Positions 21,280-27,831 of a stretch of 28,231 nt of DNA are shown here, piece by piece. The notes under the pieces are model-generated. The model did not search any database. It was not told the origin of the DNA and saw only the letters and a program-made list of their open reading frames with translations. The stretch is from IMG/VR virus record IMGVR_UViG_3300025093_000660, positions 1 through 28,231 of that record; one strand, 5' to 3'. Position numbers and translations under genes: made by a program. This stretch comes from a virus. Numbering within the stretch: position 1 is the first letter of the stretch; the number at the start of each line of letters is the position of its first letter.

Positions 21280-21624
21280 TTACCGTGTAACCTCTAAGTC
21301 AAGCGTAAAGATGCCTTCAACAACCCGCTCCACGTTGCCTTCGCTATCTTCAATCTCCAAGTCGTAAACACCCCCGTCAGTTAAAGCGGCGGTGTCAGTA
21401 GCTGAGATAGACAACACGATCTCACCAGAACTATTAGTTGACATTCTACCGTTAGCGGTAGTTAACTCGATAATCGTGGTAGAAGAACCCGTAGTGCGGC
21501 GAACATGCATTCGGCCAGTATACGAGCTAAGGTCACGTGCGTCCCCGTTGCTATCTTTTACAGTTAGGGTGCGAGAAAACGTAGCACCCTGCTCGCACAC
21601 CATGTCATAAGCTCCAGCAGCCAT
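21280..21624 (-). CDS. Baseplate-upper-protein-like module (BppU_N-like), copy B
   Basis: 114 residues, ATG at 21624 with strong AAAGGAG 6 nt upstream. The core TFSRTLTVKDSNGDARDLSSYTG followed by GRMHVRRT...IIELTTANGRMS...IVLSISATDTAAL...YDLEIEDSEG is the BppU_N-like beta-sandwich. It shares the invariant MHVRRT and IELTT(A/S)NGR(M/L)S blocks with copy A at 12814-13158, so the two are paralogues. This copy lies at the head of the baseplate cluster and the other lies among the fibres. They probably act as two distinct adaptors on the virion, which is inferred from family and position. Confidence 0.68.
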   Translation of the reverse strand: MAAGAYDMVCEQGATFSRTLTVKDSNGDARDLSSYTGRMHVRRTTGSSTTIIELTTANGRMSTNSSGEIVLSISATDTAALTDGGVYDLEIEDSEGNVERVVEGIFTLDLEVTR

Positions 21625-21680
21625 AGAAATCTCCTTTACAAGACCTATCTCTAGTATACCGAAGCTTCAGGGTACTTATC

Positions 21681-21872
21681 TCACGACTTGGCAGTCTTGC
21701 CTGACTCCTTCGGAGTTTCTTCTTCAGCCAGAGCAGCCTGCTCCTGAAGTTCAGCAATAACACGCTGAGCAGTGTTCAGGTTCACACGCAAAACGGTGTT
21801 AGCTGCCGTTAGCTGCTTGATCTGCTCAAGCAGGTCTTCTACAATTGCATTAGGATCAATGTTTGTTTCCAT
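21681..21872 (-). CDS. Small coiled-coil protein, 63 aa
   Basis: The start is ATG at 21872 (METNIDPNAIVEDLLEQ), 6 nt after AAAGG. The longer frame from 21935 overlaps the upstream gene out of frame and is rejected. The product is almost entirely one amphipathic helix with heptad spacing (EDLLEQIKQLTAANTVLRVNLNTAQRVIAELQEQ) and a charged tail ending TAKS. It may be a small scaffold, assembly or oligomerisation factor. No homologue is recognised. The 56 bases between its stop and the next gene hold nothing clear beyond that gene's binding site. Confidence 0.68.
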   Translation of the reverse strand: METNIDPNAIVEDLLEQIKQLTAANTVLRVNLNTAQRVIAELQEQAALAEEETPKESGKTAKS

Positions 21873-21891
21873 TTTAAACCTTTCAGGAAGT

Positions 21892-22410
21892 TTACCACCA
21901 AGCCGGTGCTGGGCGTCCTTTTGACCATACGGCAAAAGATTCTTTGTCTATTATATAGAACTCGCGATAAATGTCAACGGCTTCATCAATCGGAGCATGC
22001 TTAAAACCAAGACGTTCGTGGAATGCATCACCAACAGCCAACGCAATATCAGTCAACTCACCATCAGGGAGAAGATGGGACGAATCAACAATCTTGTCCA
22101 ACTGCTTCAAACAAGCATGCTCCTTGTTGAACCGGAAACTGAACTCTTCACACAACGCATAGGCGTGCTCAAAAAGCCAGTTAAAGTTACTGATCGACTC
22201 GCCCACCCAACGGGTACTCGGATGATTCGCATACCCGCCACGATGCGGCGTACCCTTAGCAGTCAAAGGCACATCGTCGTCCATAGCACCATGTCTACGA
22301 AGAGCAGACACCAACATCTGAACGCTCTCAACAGTCATCTTCGGCACATGCTTATCACACAGAGCCTGCGCTGCTTCTACCGGATCAGTTTCAACAACAA
22401 ATATGTTCAT
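21892..22410 (-). CDS. Conserved phage protein of unknown function, 172 aa
   Basis: The start is ATG at 22410 (MNIFVVETDPVEAAQALCDKHVPKM). The frame extends nine codons into tRNA-Leu but that part belongs to the tRNA. The N-terminal pattern D-x-D/N-P-x-x-A-A-x-x-x-C-D-K-H-V-x-K-M is one I recognise from a widespread family of uncharacterised phage proteins. Invariant Asp, Cys and His residues suggest a metal or catalytic site. Further conserved-looking parts are HPSTRWVGESISNFNWLFEHAYALCEEF and LLPDGELTDIALAVGD. The ATG lies 2 nt past the tRNA 3' end, and the only Shine-Dalgarno-like bases (GGGGGT) are inside the acceptor stem. Confidence 0.78.
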   Translation of the reverse strand: MNIFVVETDPVEAAQALCDKHVPKMTVESVQMLVSALRRHGAMDDDVPLTAKGTPHRGGYANHPSTRWVGESISNFNWLFEHAYALCEEFSFRFNKEHACLKQLDKIVDSSHLLPDGELTDIALAVGDAFHERLGFKHAPIDEAVDIYREFYIIDKESFAVWSKGRPAPAWW

Positions 22411-22412
22411 AG

Positions 22413-22495
22413 TACCCCCGGTGGGACTCGAACCCACAAACCGTGAAGGTGACGGATTTTAAGTCCGCTGCGTATGCCAATTCCGCCACGGGGGC
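22413..22495 (-). tRNA. tRNA-Leu (anticodon UAA), CCA not encoded
   Basis: An 83-nt class II tRNA on the minus strand. The acceptor stem GCCCCCG pairs with CGGGGGT (terminal G-U). The anticodon stem-loop GCGGA-CTTAAAA-TCCGT gives UAA. A long variable arm (CACCTTCACGGTTTG region), a T arm TGGG-TTCGAGT-CCCA and discriminator A complete it. It is followed by CT and the ATG of the next gene, with no encoded CCA. Reads UUA codons. Confidence 0.92.
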
Positions 22496-22499
22496 TAGT

Positions 22500-22525
22500 G
22501 AGAAGCAGTGTAGCACCTACTTCTC
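22500..22525 (-). other. Stem-loop between sigma gene and tRNA-Leu
   Basis: Minus strand: GAGAAG pairs with CTTCTC, and an inner GTG/CAC pair closes a small CTA loop, with short internal bulges. It lies between the sigma factor stop (22537) and the tRNA 5' end. There is no T run, so it is more likely a processing or mRNA 3'-stability element than a terminator. Confidence 0.4.
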
Positions 22526-22536
22526 AAACAACAACC

Positions 22537-23460
22537 TCAGTCGTCGTTTTCTTGACTAAAAGCCCAAGCAATCCCAGAAGAAGGATGCCGCAACCGGGCA
22601 ATAGCTTTAGCCTCTAGCTGCCGGACACGCTCACGAGTCAAACCCATCGACTCGCCAATCTCCTGCAACGTCTTAGGAGCGCCCTGACCCGCTAGGCCAT
22701 GATGCTTAATCAACACATCATACTCACGATCAGGCAGAATCGACAAAGCCTGCATGATATCGTCAGCGAAACTGCCCTCAATACCTGCGTCCTCTACCGC
22801 AATCTGATCCGAATTCACCAACGTGTCAGCATGAGAAACCATGCTTTCCTCGCTCAAAGGCACATCCAAAGACTCCAACTTTGTGTTCTCCATATGGCCC
22901 CAAATCTCATCCAAATAATCGTCTTCCCAATCCAGATAGTCAGCAATCTCATACATCGAAAAACTGCTACGGCTAGACTCAAACTCCTCAACCACAGCAG
23001 CCAGCTTACGCACATCAGCCTCAACATGCATAGGCAGACGTATAGCACGGCCCTGGTTCGCTATGGCACGCTGGCACGCCTGTCGGCACCACCACGTCGC
23101 ATATGTAGAGAACTTGAACCCACGCTCAGGATCAAACTTGTCTGCTGCTCGCATAAGACCAATCGTGGCTTCCTGAATGAGGTCTTCATACTCCATGCGG
23201 GACTGCGAACGTGCGTACTTTGCTGCCGTGTCCATCGCTAGCCGCAAGTTGTGCGAAACGAACGTGTCCTTGGAGCGCTTACCTTCCCGAACGGCTGCGT
23301 TCAACCGCCGCCTCTCCATGGGATCAAGACTAACGCCTTCAATGTGGGATTCGTTGAGAATCCGGTCGGCTTCTAGTCCTTCTTGAATTGCCCGTCCCAG
23401 CACAATCTCTTCTTCACGGGTAAGAATCTTGTGCTTTGAACTGAGAGTGTATCCAGCCAT
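22537..23460 (-). CDS. RpoD-like sigma-70 family RNA polymerase sigma factor
   Basis: 307 residues from the preferred ATG at 23460 (MAGYTLSSKHKILTREEE), 7 nt after AAAGG. Longer starts add an unlikely basic stretch. Domains in order: region 1.2 (ILTREEEIVLGRAIQEG), regions 2.1-2.4 (NLRLAMDTAAKYA...DLIQEATIGLMRAADKFDPERGFKFSTYATWWCRQACQRAIANQGRAIRLP), a region 3-like part, and region 4 (LPDREYDVLIKHHGL...TLQEIGESMGLTRERVRQLEAKAIARLRHPS). It is a full-length group 1/2-like sigma without region 1.1, unlike T4 gp55 or ECF types. The -35-reading helix TRERVRQLE is nearly RpoD-identical, so it probably recognises TTGACA-like boxes, as found here. It likely redirects host RNA polymerase to phage genes. 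The gap upstream (23461-23622) shows no clear promoter. Confidence 0.93.
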   Translation of the reverse strand: MAGYTLSSKHKILTREEEIVLGRAIQEGLEADRILNESHIEGVSLDPMERRRLNAAVREGKRSKDTFVSHNLRLAMDTAAKYARSQSRMEYEDLIQEATIGLMRAADKFDPERGFKFSTYATWWCRQACQRAIANQGRAIRLPMHVEADVRKLAAVVEEFESSRSSFSMYEIADYLDWEDDYLDEIWGHMENTKLESLDVPLSEESMVSHADTLVNSDQIAVEDAGIEGSFADDIMQALSILPDREYDVLIKHHGLAGQGAPKTLQEIGESMGLTRERVRQLEAKAIARLRHPSSGIAWAFSQENDD

Positions 23461-23622
23461 ATAGCTGCCTTTCATCTGAGATATACGGTATCTTCTACGC
23501 TTTGCGGAAGATGTCGGAGACCTTAGCACCGATCAAACGGGGACACAACCCCACATCGCCAAGTTTTGCGAATAATTTTGTAGAAATGCTAGTAAGTCGC
23601 CGGTTTTGTAAGTAATACGAGC

Positions 23623-25557
23623 CTAAAACTCGTAAGTCGGTGACTCAAAAAGTGCCTTCCGCAAAGTCTCGTCACCGTACTTCTTGCGGTCGTCGTCAGT
23701 CAACTCAATTACCTCATGTTCACCTTCTGTATATAGCGTGCCCCACGACTCTCCACCGAGGTCAGGCTCAGTAGAAATGTGAACATCTTTGAGTATCATC
23801 TCCATAACCACCCCCGCTTCCCGGCACATCTCTACAGCCGTCTCTTCAGGGAAACTAAATAGGATCTCATCGTGGATGGGAAGCAAAGCATAGTCCCAAT
23901 AACCGGCCTCGTACAGCTTCACCATGGCTCTACCGAGAACATCTCGGGCCGTGGACTGAATGCAGTAGTTGAGTGCAGCGTAGGGCCTCTCAGCGTCTAC
24001 AGGAAGCTTCCTGCCAGTGTGTGTAATAACATAGTTACGCTTGCCTGTTTTAACCGGATGAGCTAGCTGGTGCGCATAGCGGGTCACGCCCTGGTAGGTG
24101 CTGTCGAACAAGTCGCACACTTTCTGGGCTTCTTCAACTGAAAGTCCTGATTGTCTAGAAAGTGTCTGGGGACCTGCCCCGTAAACCTTACCGAAGTTAA
24201 CTGTTTTAGCAATTTTTCGGGTAACTCCAGTGTTGTCAGCGGTCGTTTGGTGCAGGTCGCCGCCTTCTTTGAACACCTGCAACATAACAGGGTCTTGGGA
24301 AAGTGCCGCTAAAACTCTTAGCTCTACGCCAGAGAAGTCGATAGAAGCCATCCGGCATCCTTCTTCTGCAAGGAACATTCGACGTATAGCATCGCCGCTA
24401 GACGGTAGCTGCTGCAACGGAGGGTCTGTCAAGGACATTCTCCCGGTTCGTGCTTGCAAGCTGTTCATCTTGGGATGGACTCTCAAATTGCTGTCCATAC
24501 TGGCAAGAGAAGAAATTACGTAACTATCTCGCCATTTAGCACTGTTCTTAGCAGCCATAACCGCACGGGCAAGCTCTCCGGCCATACCGGAGTCTTCATC
24601 GTCAATAACAGACTGCAAAACCGTCTTATCTACCTTCAAGCCGCCTGAAGCAGTAGTTTCAGTGAGTCGCACCCCTAGCTTAGTCAAAGCCTCAGCCACG
24701 TCTTTTGTAGCGTTATGGTTTTCGACCCCAAACGAGCGAACGACATCAATATGGGCCTGCTCTTCAGCGTTCATTTGCTCAACAAGCTGTTCGGCGTAGC
24801 CTACGTCAATACGCAGGCCCCGACGTTCCATGTCAGCCACAAGCTTCAGAATCTGATGCTCATACCTGACCAAATGGTCCATAGTTTGACGTTTAATTTC
24901 CTTACGCAAATGAGGAAACAAACGAGCCGTCAAAATAACGTCCGTGCCCGCATAGTGAACCAGCGTCGGATGTGCTGCAGGAATGTTTCGCCAACCTTCC
25001 TTAACCGACCACTTCTGCTGCTTAAACAAGTCCTTAAGCGCCTGATCCGAATCAGGAGCACTCTTGTCAACATGATGCGCTGCAAGGTTCTTCAAACCGT
25101 GACCTACACCGCCCTCAACTCGGCTACGAGGATCAGCCAAATGCGACAAAATCTTCGTATCATAAGTTCTATCTAAAAGCTCGATAGCGTCAACATGATT
25201 GTGGCGATCCAGTCCCAACGCATCGAAAACAGCATTATGAGCCAGAAGCCTACAATCGGTCTCGCTCATCACGATATCAATAGATCGCTGAAACCACGGC
25301 TCTTTCCAAATGAACACAAACGCTTCATCCTGATCGCCCCATTGAATACTCTTAATCTCCCAAGTTGTGGAGAAAATATCAAGGCCCGTGGCCTCAATGT
25401 CGTATGCAAGAGGACGCTGCTTACTAAACAACCAGTCTCTGAAATTAGCAAAATCGTCGTCAGACCTTACCAGCGTGACGTTGCCGATAGACGTATCAGC
25501 TACATACGTTTCGTGCAGCCAATCATCAAACAAAGTAAGGGAGGTGTCTTCACTCAT
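23623..25557 (-). CDS. Family A DNA polymerase with 3'-5' exonuclease
   Basis: 644 residues. The N-terminal proofreading domain has intact DEDDy motifs: YDIEATG (Asp53, Glu55), AHNAVFD (Asn108, Asp112) and YAGTD (Tyr202, Asp206). The polymerase domain has motif A SIDFSGVELR (catalytic Asp407), motif B RKIAKTVNFGKVYG (Arg447, Lys451, Phe455) and motif C IHDE (Asp563). Phe455 aligns with E. coli Pol I Phe762, the site used to sort environmental phage polymerases. There is no 5'-3' nuclease domain, typical of phage replicative Pol A. The start overlaps the GMP reductase-like stop by 4 nt (ATGA). A second exonuclease of the same superfamily is encoded two genes upstream. It is most likely the replicative polymerase. 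Confidence 0.95.
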   Translation of the reverse strand: MSEDTSLTLFDDWLHETYVADTSIGNVTLVRSDDDFANFRDWLFSKQRPLAYDIEATGLDIFSTTWEIKSIQWGDQDEAFVFIWKEPWFQRSIDIVMSETDCRLLAHNAVFDALGLDRHNHVDAIELLDRTYDTKILSHLADPRSRVEGGVGHGLKNLAAHHVDKSAPDSDQALKDLFKQQKWSVKEGWRNIPAAHPTLVHYAGTDVILTARLFPHLRKEIKRQTMDHLVRYEHQILKLVADMERRGLRIDVGYAEQLVEQMNAEEQAHIDVVRSFGVENHNATKDVAEALTKLGVRLTETTASGGLKVDKTVLQSVIDDEDSGMAGELARAVMAAKNSAKWRDSYVISSLASMDSNLRVHPKMNSLQARTGRMSLTDPPLQQLPSSGDAIRRMFLAEEGCRMASIDFSGVELRVLAALSQDPVMLQVFKEGGDLHQTTADNTGVTRKIAKTVNFGKVYGAGPQTLSRQSGLSVEEAQKVCDLFDSTYQGVTRYAHQLAHPVKTGKRNYVITHTGRKLPVDAERPYAALNYCIQSTARDVLGRAMVKLYEAGYWDYALLPIHDEILFSFPEETAVEMCREAGVVMEMILKDVHISTEPDLGGESWGTLYTEGEHEVIELTDDDRKKYGDETLRKALFESPTYEF

Positions 25558-26576
25558 GCCACAATCATATCGTGCGGAGCGGACTCACGCAAGGAGGCGT
25601 TGGAAACTTTCATAAACGTAGCGTTGTTATGAAGCTCAAGAATGTTCTTCGCACCCACATAGCTGCAAGTAGACTTAATGCCTCGCTCCAACCCTTCAAC
25701 GATGGATTCAACGCTGCCCTTGTAGTCAACGTAGCCTGACACGCCCTCGGGGTAGTCAGAGCCTGCGGCTGTTGAAGCCATACCACGGTAAGCCTTTACC
25801 TTCTTACCGTCTACTTCCATGATCTCGCCGGGTGCCTCGTCGGTGCCTGCAAACATGTTGCCAATCATGACGGCATCTGCACCAGCGGCTAGCGCCTTAG
25901 CGGCATCGCCGGGAGTCTTGATACCACCATCAGCAATAATCTGCACATCATAGGCGTCGGCGGCTTCAGCACAATCAGCAATAGCAGTTAGCTGCGGAAC
26001 GCCAACACCGGTCACAACCCTGGTCGAACAAGCACCGCCCGGACCGATACCGACCTTCACGACATTAGCACCAGCTTCAGCAAAGTCAGCAACACCCTGA
26101 CCGGTAGCCACATTACCGCCAACAATCGTCACTTCGTGATCAAACTGATCCTTAATGTAGTGGATAGCGTCCAATGCGTGAGCGCTGTGGCCGTGGGCAA
26201 TATCTAGGACAACGATCTTAGTTCGCCAATTGTTGACCTCTCTAATTACCGTATCAAGGTCGTCGTTGACGCCGAACGCTACAGCAGTGCGGTTAGTTCT
26301 ACCCGCTACACAACCAAATCGGGACGCTAGCGGATCCATAGCCTTCAAAGGGATGTTGCGGTGAATTACACCGAAACCTCCCAAACGATCCAAAGCTCCA
26401 GCCATTTCATGCCCGCAAACAGTATCCATGTTGGCAGCGATTATAGGAATCCGCATATCAACATGGCCTAAACGAGTAGACAAATCTACGTCTGACCGGC
26501 TACGAACTTCCGAATACCGAGGAACAATAAGGACATCTTCGAAAGAAAGTCCTTCAGTTTCAGTCATCTTCAACAT
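25554..26576 (-). CDS. GMP reductase / IMP dehydrogenase family enzyme without CBS domains
   Basis: A TIM-barrel purine enzyme, 340 residues. It shows [24 protein letters not shown] at the N-terminus, [17 protein letters not shown], the catalytic-Cys loop [20 protein letters not shown] (Cys183), [35 protein letters not shown] and [37 protein letters not shown]. The T-R-x-x-T-G-V-G-x-P-Q wording around the Cys resembles GMP reductase (GMP to IMP). IMP dehydrogenase (IMP to XMP) is the alternative. The CBS pair of typical bacterial IMPDH is absent and the length fits GMP reductase. ATG at 26576 overlaps the previous gene by 17 nt, and ATG at 26567 is also possible. It overlaps the DNA polymerase start by ATGA, tying purine metabolism to replication. 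Confidence 0.88.
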   Translation of the reverse strand: MLKMTETEGLSFEDVLIVPRYSEVRSRSDVDLSTRLGHVDMRIPIIAANMDTVCGHEMAGALDRLGGFGVIHRNIPLKAMDPLASRFGCVAGRTNRTAVAFGVNDDLDTVIREVNNWRTKIVVLDIAHGHSAHALDAIHYIKDQFDHEVTIVGGNVATGQGVADFAEAGANVVKVGIGPGGACSTRVVTGVGVPQLTAIADCAEAADAYDVQIIADGGIKTPGDAAKALAAGADAVMIGNMFAGTDEAPGEIMEVDGKKVKAYRGMASTAAGSDYPEGVSGYVDYKGSVESIVEGLERGIKSTCSYVGAKNILELHNNATFMKVSNASLRESAPHDMIVA

Positions 26577-26793
26577 ATGTTTGCTTCACCTGCTTAAGGT
26601 CGTATTCTTCTACAATTGTCCTCCGCACGTCTCTGTACTCGCTCTTAGACGAATAGCAGAACGATTCTAAAGTACCCGTACTGTTTGTCAGTACACACAG
26701 GTCACTGTCGTAACAAGCGTACCATGTCGTGTAGCTACGATCATAATACAGCCTATCGGGCACGGACTCGTAAAGATCTTCTTCAAGTGTCAT
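26560..26793 (-). CDS. Hypothetical protein, 77 aa
   Basis: The preferred start is ATG at 26793 (MTLEEDLYESVPDRLYYDRSY), 4 nt after the stop of the exonuclease gene. The longer frame back to 26964 overlaps the zinc-ribbon coding sequence and is rejected. The product is acidic and unusually rich in Tyr, Asp and Ser, with three Cys and no membrane segment. It overlaps the start of the purine enzyme by 17 nt. No family is recognised, and no Shine-Dalgarno is seen, so translation probably depends on coupling to the upstream gene. Confidence 0.6.
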   Translation of the reverse strand: MTLEEDLYESVPDRLYYDRSYTTWYACYDSDLCVLTNSTGTLESFCYSSKSEYRDVRRTIVEEYDLKQVKQTYVEDD

Positions 26794-26797
26794 ATTA

Positions 26798-27556
26798 TTA
26801 CGGGACGATTGAGGGACGTTCGACCTGTTCAGAAACTCGGGTTCTACTGTACGACTTGCAGTCGTTGCACTGCCACTGCTGATACGTAGCGACCTGGGTG
26901 TAACGTACACCTCGCTTTTGTAGCTTGCTAGAGCCACAAGTCGGGCAGTTATGTCCACCATCATACACGTTAAGGTTCGGGTGGTTCTTCATCCAAGGAC
27001 GCAACTTCATGTAAACTTTGCGGAGCAAATCAACATCCTGCTTAGCGTACTTAATCATCAACTTCCAATACTTCATGTCGCCACGCATACAGCCAGCCCA
27101 AGTTTCAAACCCTCCCGTAGAAACCTTACGACCAACACCTAGATGATCGCCAAGATGATCCAGCTTGTTACTGTTGAACATAAAATACCTACGAGCGGCC
27201 TTCAAAGTATCTACAGACTTAACAGGAGAAGCCGGACCTAAGCCGTGGGCAACAAAACGAGCGTTAGCCTTACGCATATCGAACCTATCGCCGTTGTGTG
27301 CGATCACAATATCAGCTTCGTCAAACAGTTCCCACAGCTTCTTAACGACATGGAAATCGTTTTCTGGATCCTTCTTGTAGAAGGAAGGGAAGTCAACAAG
27401 AGAAGTCACATGTGTCTTGTTCTCATGCTCCCAACGGTACGAAACACAAAGCATATACCATTCCCGCTCGTGCGCAATCACGTTCTGCTCGTACTGTCCC
27501 CACACCATACTGAGGTTCGGTGCGGTCTCAATATCGTAGTATAAGATTTTTGCCAT
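26798..27556 (-). CDS. DEDD-type 3'-5' exonuclease with C-terminal zinc ribbon
   Basis: 252 residues from ATG at 27556 (MAKILYYDIETAPN). A TTG at 27601 would overlap the upstream gene and is rejected. The RNase H-like exonuclease core has YDIETAP (Asp8, Glu10), IAHNGDRFDMR (Asn88, Asp93) and YAKQDVDLL (Tyr170, Asp174), the DEDDy set found in the predicted PolB-related 3'-5' exonuclease group. The C-terminus (about 200-240) adds a zinc ribbon: CPTC (204, 207) and CNDC (230, 233) with basic and aromatic residues between, a likely nucleic-acid-binding unit. The role could be repair, recombination end processing or nucleotide recycling. It is separate from the proofreading domain already present in the polymerase downstream. 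Confidence 0.87.
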   Translation of the reverse strand: MAKILYYDIETAPNLSMVWGQYEQNVIAHEREWYMLCVSYRWEHENKTHVTSLVDFPSFYKKDPENDFHVVKKLWELFDEADIVIAHNGDRFDMRKANARFVAHGLGPASPVKSVDTLKAARRYFMFNSNKLDHLGDHLGVGRKVSTGGFETWAGCMRGDMKYWKLMIKYAKQDVDLLRKVYMKLRPWMKNHPNLNVYDGGHNCPTCGSSKLQKRGVRYTQVATYQQWQCNDCKSYSRTRVSEQVERPSIVP

Positions 27557-27570
27557 TTGAATCACTGCTT

Positions 27571-27831
27571 TCAGTTTAACGCATCTACTTGTGAAAGGCA
27601 AGCTCTCAGTCGTTTAATGTCGTCTAGTTCGTAAAATTTGCTTCCCGCAGAAAAAAACGTTCTCCGGTTCTTTCTTTCTTTTTCCAATATGCCTTCTTTA
27701 ACAAGTCGATCTAGTGCCCGCCAAACATGCTGATATCTAATTCCTACTTTGTCAGCAATCTGCTGCTGTGTAAGATTAGGGTTCTCTAACACGGTAACAA
27801 GCACTCTCGCATTAACTGTCAGAATCCTCAT
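27571..27831 (-). CDS. Winged-helix DNA-binding protein, 86 aa
   Basis: The N-terminal two thirds are a clear winged helix-turn-helix: LVTVLENPNLTQQQIADKVGIRYQHVWRALDRLVKEGILEKER, with a recognition helix around IRYQHVWRALDRL and a wing KERKNRRTFFSAG. This is the MarR/ArsR-like fold. The C-terminus is a short charged helix. It is probably a transcription regulator of phage or host genes or a DNA-binding accessory of replication. ATG at 27831 overlaps the end of the upstream gene by 20 nt and the stop lies 14 nt before the exonuclease start, so it belongs to the replication operon. Confidence 0.82.
   Translation of the reverse strand: MRILTVNARVLVTVLENPNLTQQQIADKVGIRYQHVWRALDRLVKEGILEKERKNRRTFFSAGSKFYELDDIKRLRACLSQVDALN

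Noticed and set aside
22411-22437. Nine-codon extension of the conserved phage protein
   Set aside because: It is the 3' part of tRNA-Leu. MNIFVV at 22410 matches the family N-terminus.
23461-23622. Promoter for the sigma factor gene
   Set aside because: Candidates such as TTGTGT-17-TAAGGT are too far from consensus. Only a weak GGGG/CCCC hairpin is seen, so none is called.
23623-26576. Polymerase plus purine enzyme as a 2-aminoadenine (Z-genome) replication module
   Set aside because: No PurZ-like adenylosuccinate synthetase, DatZ or MazZ is present in the window, and GMP reductase/IMPDH is not diagnostic of that pathway.
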